Below, piece by piece: positions 17,248-18,454 of a stretch of DNA of 18,454 bases (its first letter is position 1; each line of letters starts with the position of its first letter). The position numbers and the translations under genes were made by a program. The notes under the pieces are model-generated. The model was given only the letters and a program-made list of their open reading frames with translations. It searched no databases and was not told the DNA's origin. The stretch comes from Isotricha intestinalis. Lineage: Eukaryota; Ciliophora; Litostomatea; Vestibuliferida; Isotrichidae. Location: assembly GCA_023807065.1 (NCBI GenBank), contig JAJJLU010004110.1, positions 1-18,454 of the forward strand, in the 5' to 3' direction.

Positions 17248-17337
17248 TTACTCATTTTCAAAAATTTTTCTTTGAACTTCATTAACTTCTTCTTCTTCAT
17301 TATTGAAAAGATCTTCTAATAATTTATTCTTCTTCAT
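17248..17337 (-). CDS. Possible 29-residue acidic small ORF or lost 5' exon
   Basis: The ATG at 17337 opens MKKNKLLEDLFNNEEEEVNE and ends ...RKIFENE before TAA, 59 nt upstream of the CacyBP-like start on the same strand. It is markedly more codon-like than its surroundings (GAA/GTT/CTT codons). It could be a micro-protein, an upstream ORF in the leader of the next gene, or an N-terminal exon. The splice sites I tried do not join it in frame. Confidence 0.25.
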   Translation of the reverse strand: MKKNKLLEDLFNNEEEEVNEVQRKIFENE

Positions 17338-17662
17338 TGTTGAATGAAATAATGTTTTTTTATTTCTTTTTATTATTTTTGAAATTAATTTTTATTACTT
17401 TATTTGATCAATTTAACATCATAATATTTTTTACAAAAAATAAAATATTTATACCAATTTATATCACCAATGTGGGGTTTTTTTCTTATGGACATAGATA
17501 GCATCCACAAAATTTATTATTTCAAATAATTATAAAGTAATTCTCAATTTGATTTATCCAATTAATTTTTACATAAAAATCAATCAGAAATTCAACAAAG
17601 GAACTTTTAAATTAATAATATTTATGAATGATAAATAAGTTTAAATATTATTTTTCTTTTTT
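17338..17662. other. AT-rich non-coding stretch
   Basis: No open frame of interest was seen on either strand. A small island of higher G+C (GTGGGG near 17472 and GGACATAGATAGCATCC near 17490) is not associated with any gene or RNA I recognise. Confidence 0.4.
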
Positions 17663-17665
17663 TTA

Positions 17666-17999
17666 TTATTGTATTCTATTATGAAGAAATTGTTTAATTC
17701 TATAATTTTTTTCAGTATATCTAATTAATTTATAAATTTTCAAAAAGTTTCGATTTTTTTTCTTTTTTTAAAAGAATTGAAAATTCATTTTTCCATCTTT
17801 TAAATAAGAATCATTTTTAATTATATAATTTCTTCAATATCATTTTAAAATTAATTCATTAATATTATCAAATTCATTATCAATAAAATTATTATTATTC
17901 TCATAACTTGTATTATTTGATTGTTTTCTTAAACTTATTTTACAATATGATTAAATTTTAATTTTATTTTCTAAAAAAAGAATAATAGATAATTAATTT
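17666..17999 (-). pseudogene. Coding-like relic in one frame with TGA and TAA interruptions
   Basis: On the minus strand one frame reads CKISLRKQSNNTSYENNNNF, INELILK, then TGA-Tyr-TGA, RNYIIKNDSYLKDGKMNFQF, a TAA at 17768, and RNFLKIYKLIRYTEKNYRI before a terminal TAA pair (17663-17668). A weaker in-frame piece (LFLENKIKI) precedes a TAA at 17951. Between the interruptions the composition is protein-like (Tyr, Arg, Asp, Gly, Met). The stops lie where Gln or Trp would fit. No frameshift is needed across about 285 nt. Family unknown. Confidence 0.4.
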
Positions 18000-18454
18000 T
18001 TAACATCATAACTTTAGAACATAATTTTTAAATTTTGTGAACTTTTAATATTTATAATAATGAAGAAAAATTAATAATAGGAAAAATTCAAAAAGATGAA
18101 TGTATATAGAACAATTATAGTAATTAATATAGATTTAAAGAGTTGGTAATAAACAAACCAGAAAATAAGATAGATAAGCATTATAACTATCTATGATTTT
18201 TTCTTTTCGTGTTGAAAATTATTATTAAAAATTGATTAAACAAAAACATTAAATAAATTAGATTATTATTATGATAAAATTATGTAAGCTTATAATTTAT
18301 TATTTAAAAAATATAAATTATAATCGCTTCAGATTGAATGATTATAATTCTTAAATTATCATTCAATTTTTTATATATCAATTTTGATAAAATCTTCAAA
18401 AATAAAAAAATAATTCATATTTAACATAAAACACAAAAGACAAATATCAAATTA
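18000..18454. other. AT-rich non-coding stretch to the window end
   Basis: I see no gene, RNA gene or defined repeat here. Every frame is closed at short intervals. Confidence 0.45.

Noticed and set aside
1..18454. tRNA, rRNA, CRISPR or transposon features
   Set aside because: I saw no T-loop-like GTTCGA context with a plausible cloverleaf, no spaced repeat array, no terminal inverted repeats and no transposase or reverse transcriptase motifs.

Overview
The window is very AT-rich nuclear DNA from a unicellular eukaryote. Ten protein genes can be supported, on both strands, all with ordinary eukaryotic families or coiled coils. The gene set fits a ciliated, membrane-trafficking-rich protist. 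It includes a PTPDC1-type dual-specificity phosphatase, a kinesin, long coiled-coil proteins, an Alba protein, a DHHC palmitoyltransferase, a CacyBP/SIP-like CS protein and, most informatively, a homologue of the plant-type vacuolar sorting receptor (VSR/BP-80). That last family occurs in plants and in SAR/alveolate protists, including ciliates. Spacing is tight in places and the only visible intron is about 26 nt, which is ciliate-like. Glutamine is CAA and long reading frames have no internal stops; TAA ends nine genes and TAG one. The organism therefore does not use the Tetrahymena/Paramecium code in these genes. The taxon is inference only.

Layout: a 3'-partial coiled-coil gene (+, 2-277) converges on an Alba gene (-, 350-685). 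Next come an acidic coiled-coil protein (-, 1061-2503) and the VSR-like receptor (-, 2586-4021, one short intron). Its start lies only 45 nt from the divergent PTPDC1-like phosphatase (+, 4067-6109). A gene-poor stretch follows, holding what look like decayed coding tracts, around a DHHC gene (+, 7217-7972) and an unrecognised 285-residue protein (-, 9094-9951). Then a 924-residue kinesin (+, 11076-13850) converges on an Asn-rich coiled-coil protein (-, 13949-16363). A CacyBP/SIP-like gene (-, 16531-17188) follows, interrupted by a +1 frameshift. The remainder to 18454 is AT-rich sequence with another coding relic.

No operon-like functional system is evident. The phosphatase, kinesin and coiled coils are compatible with cilium/basal-body/cytoskeleton biology, and the VSR and DHHC proteins with endomembrane traffic. 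The most unusual signals are: (a) three genes in which translation could continue in the +1 frame directly after an NNT-TAA-A stop, convincingly so only in the CacyBP-like gene; (b) several non-genic tracts that read like protein except for TAA/TAG at Gln-like and TGA at Trp-like places, which I interpret as AT-driven pseudogene decay; (c) the VSR-like receptor, which keeps the luminal domains and a tyrosine tail motif but lacks the EGF repeats of plant VSRs.
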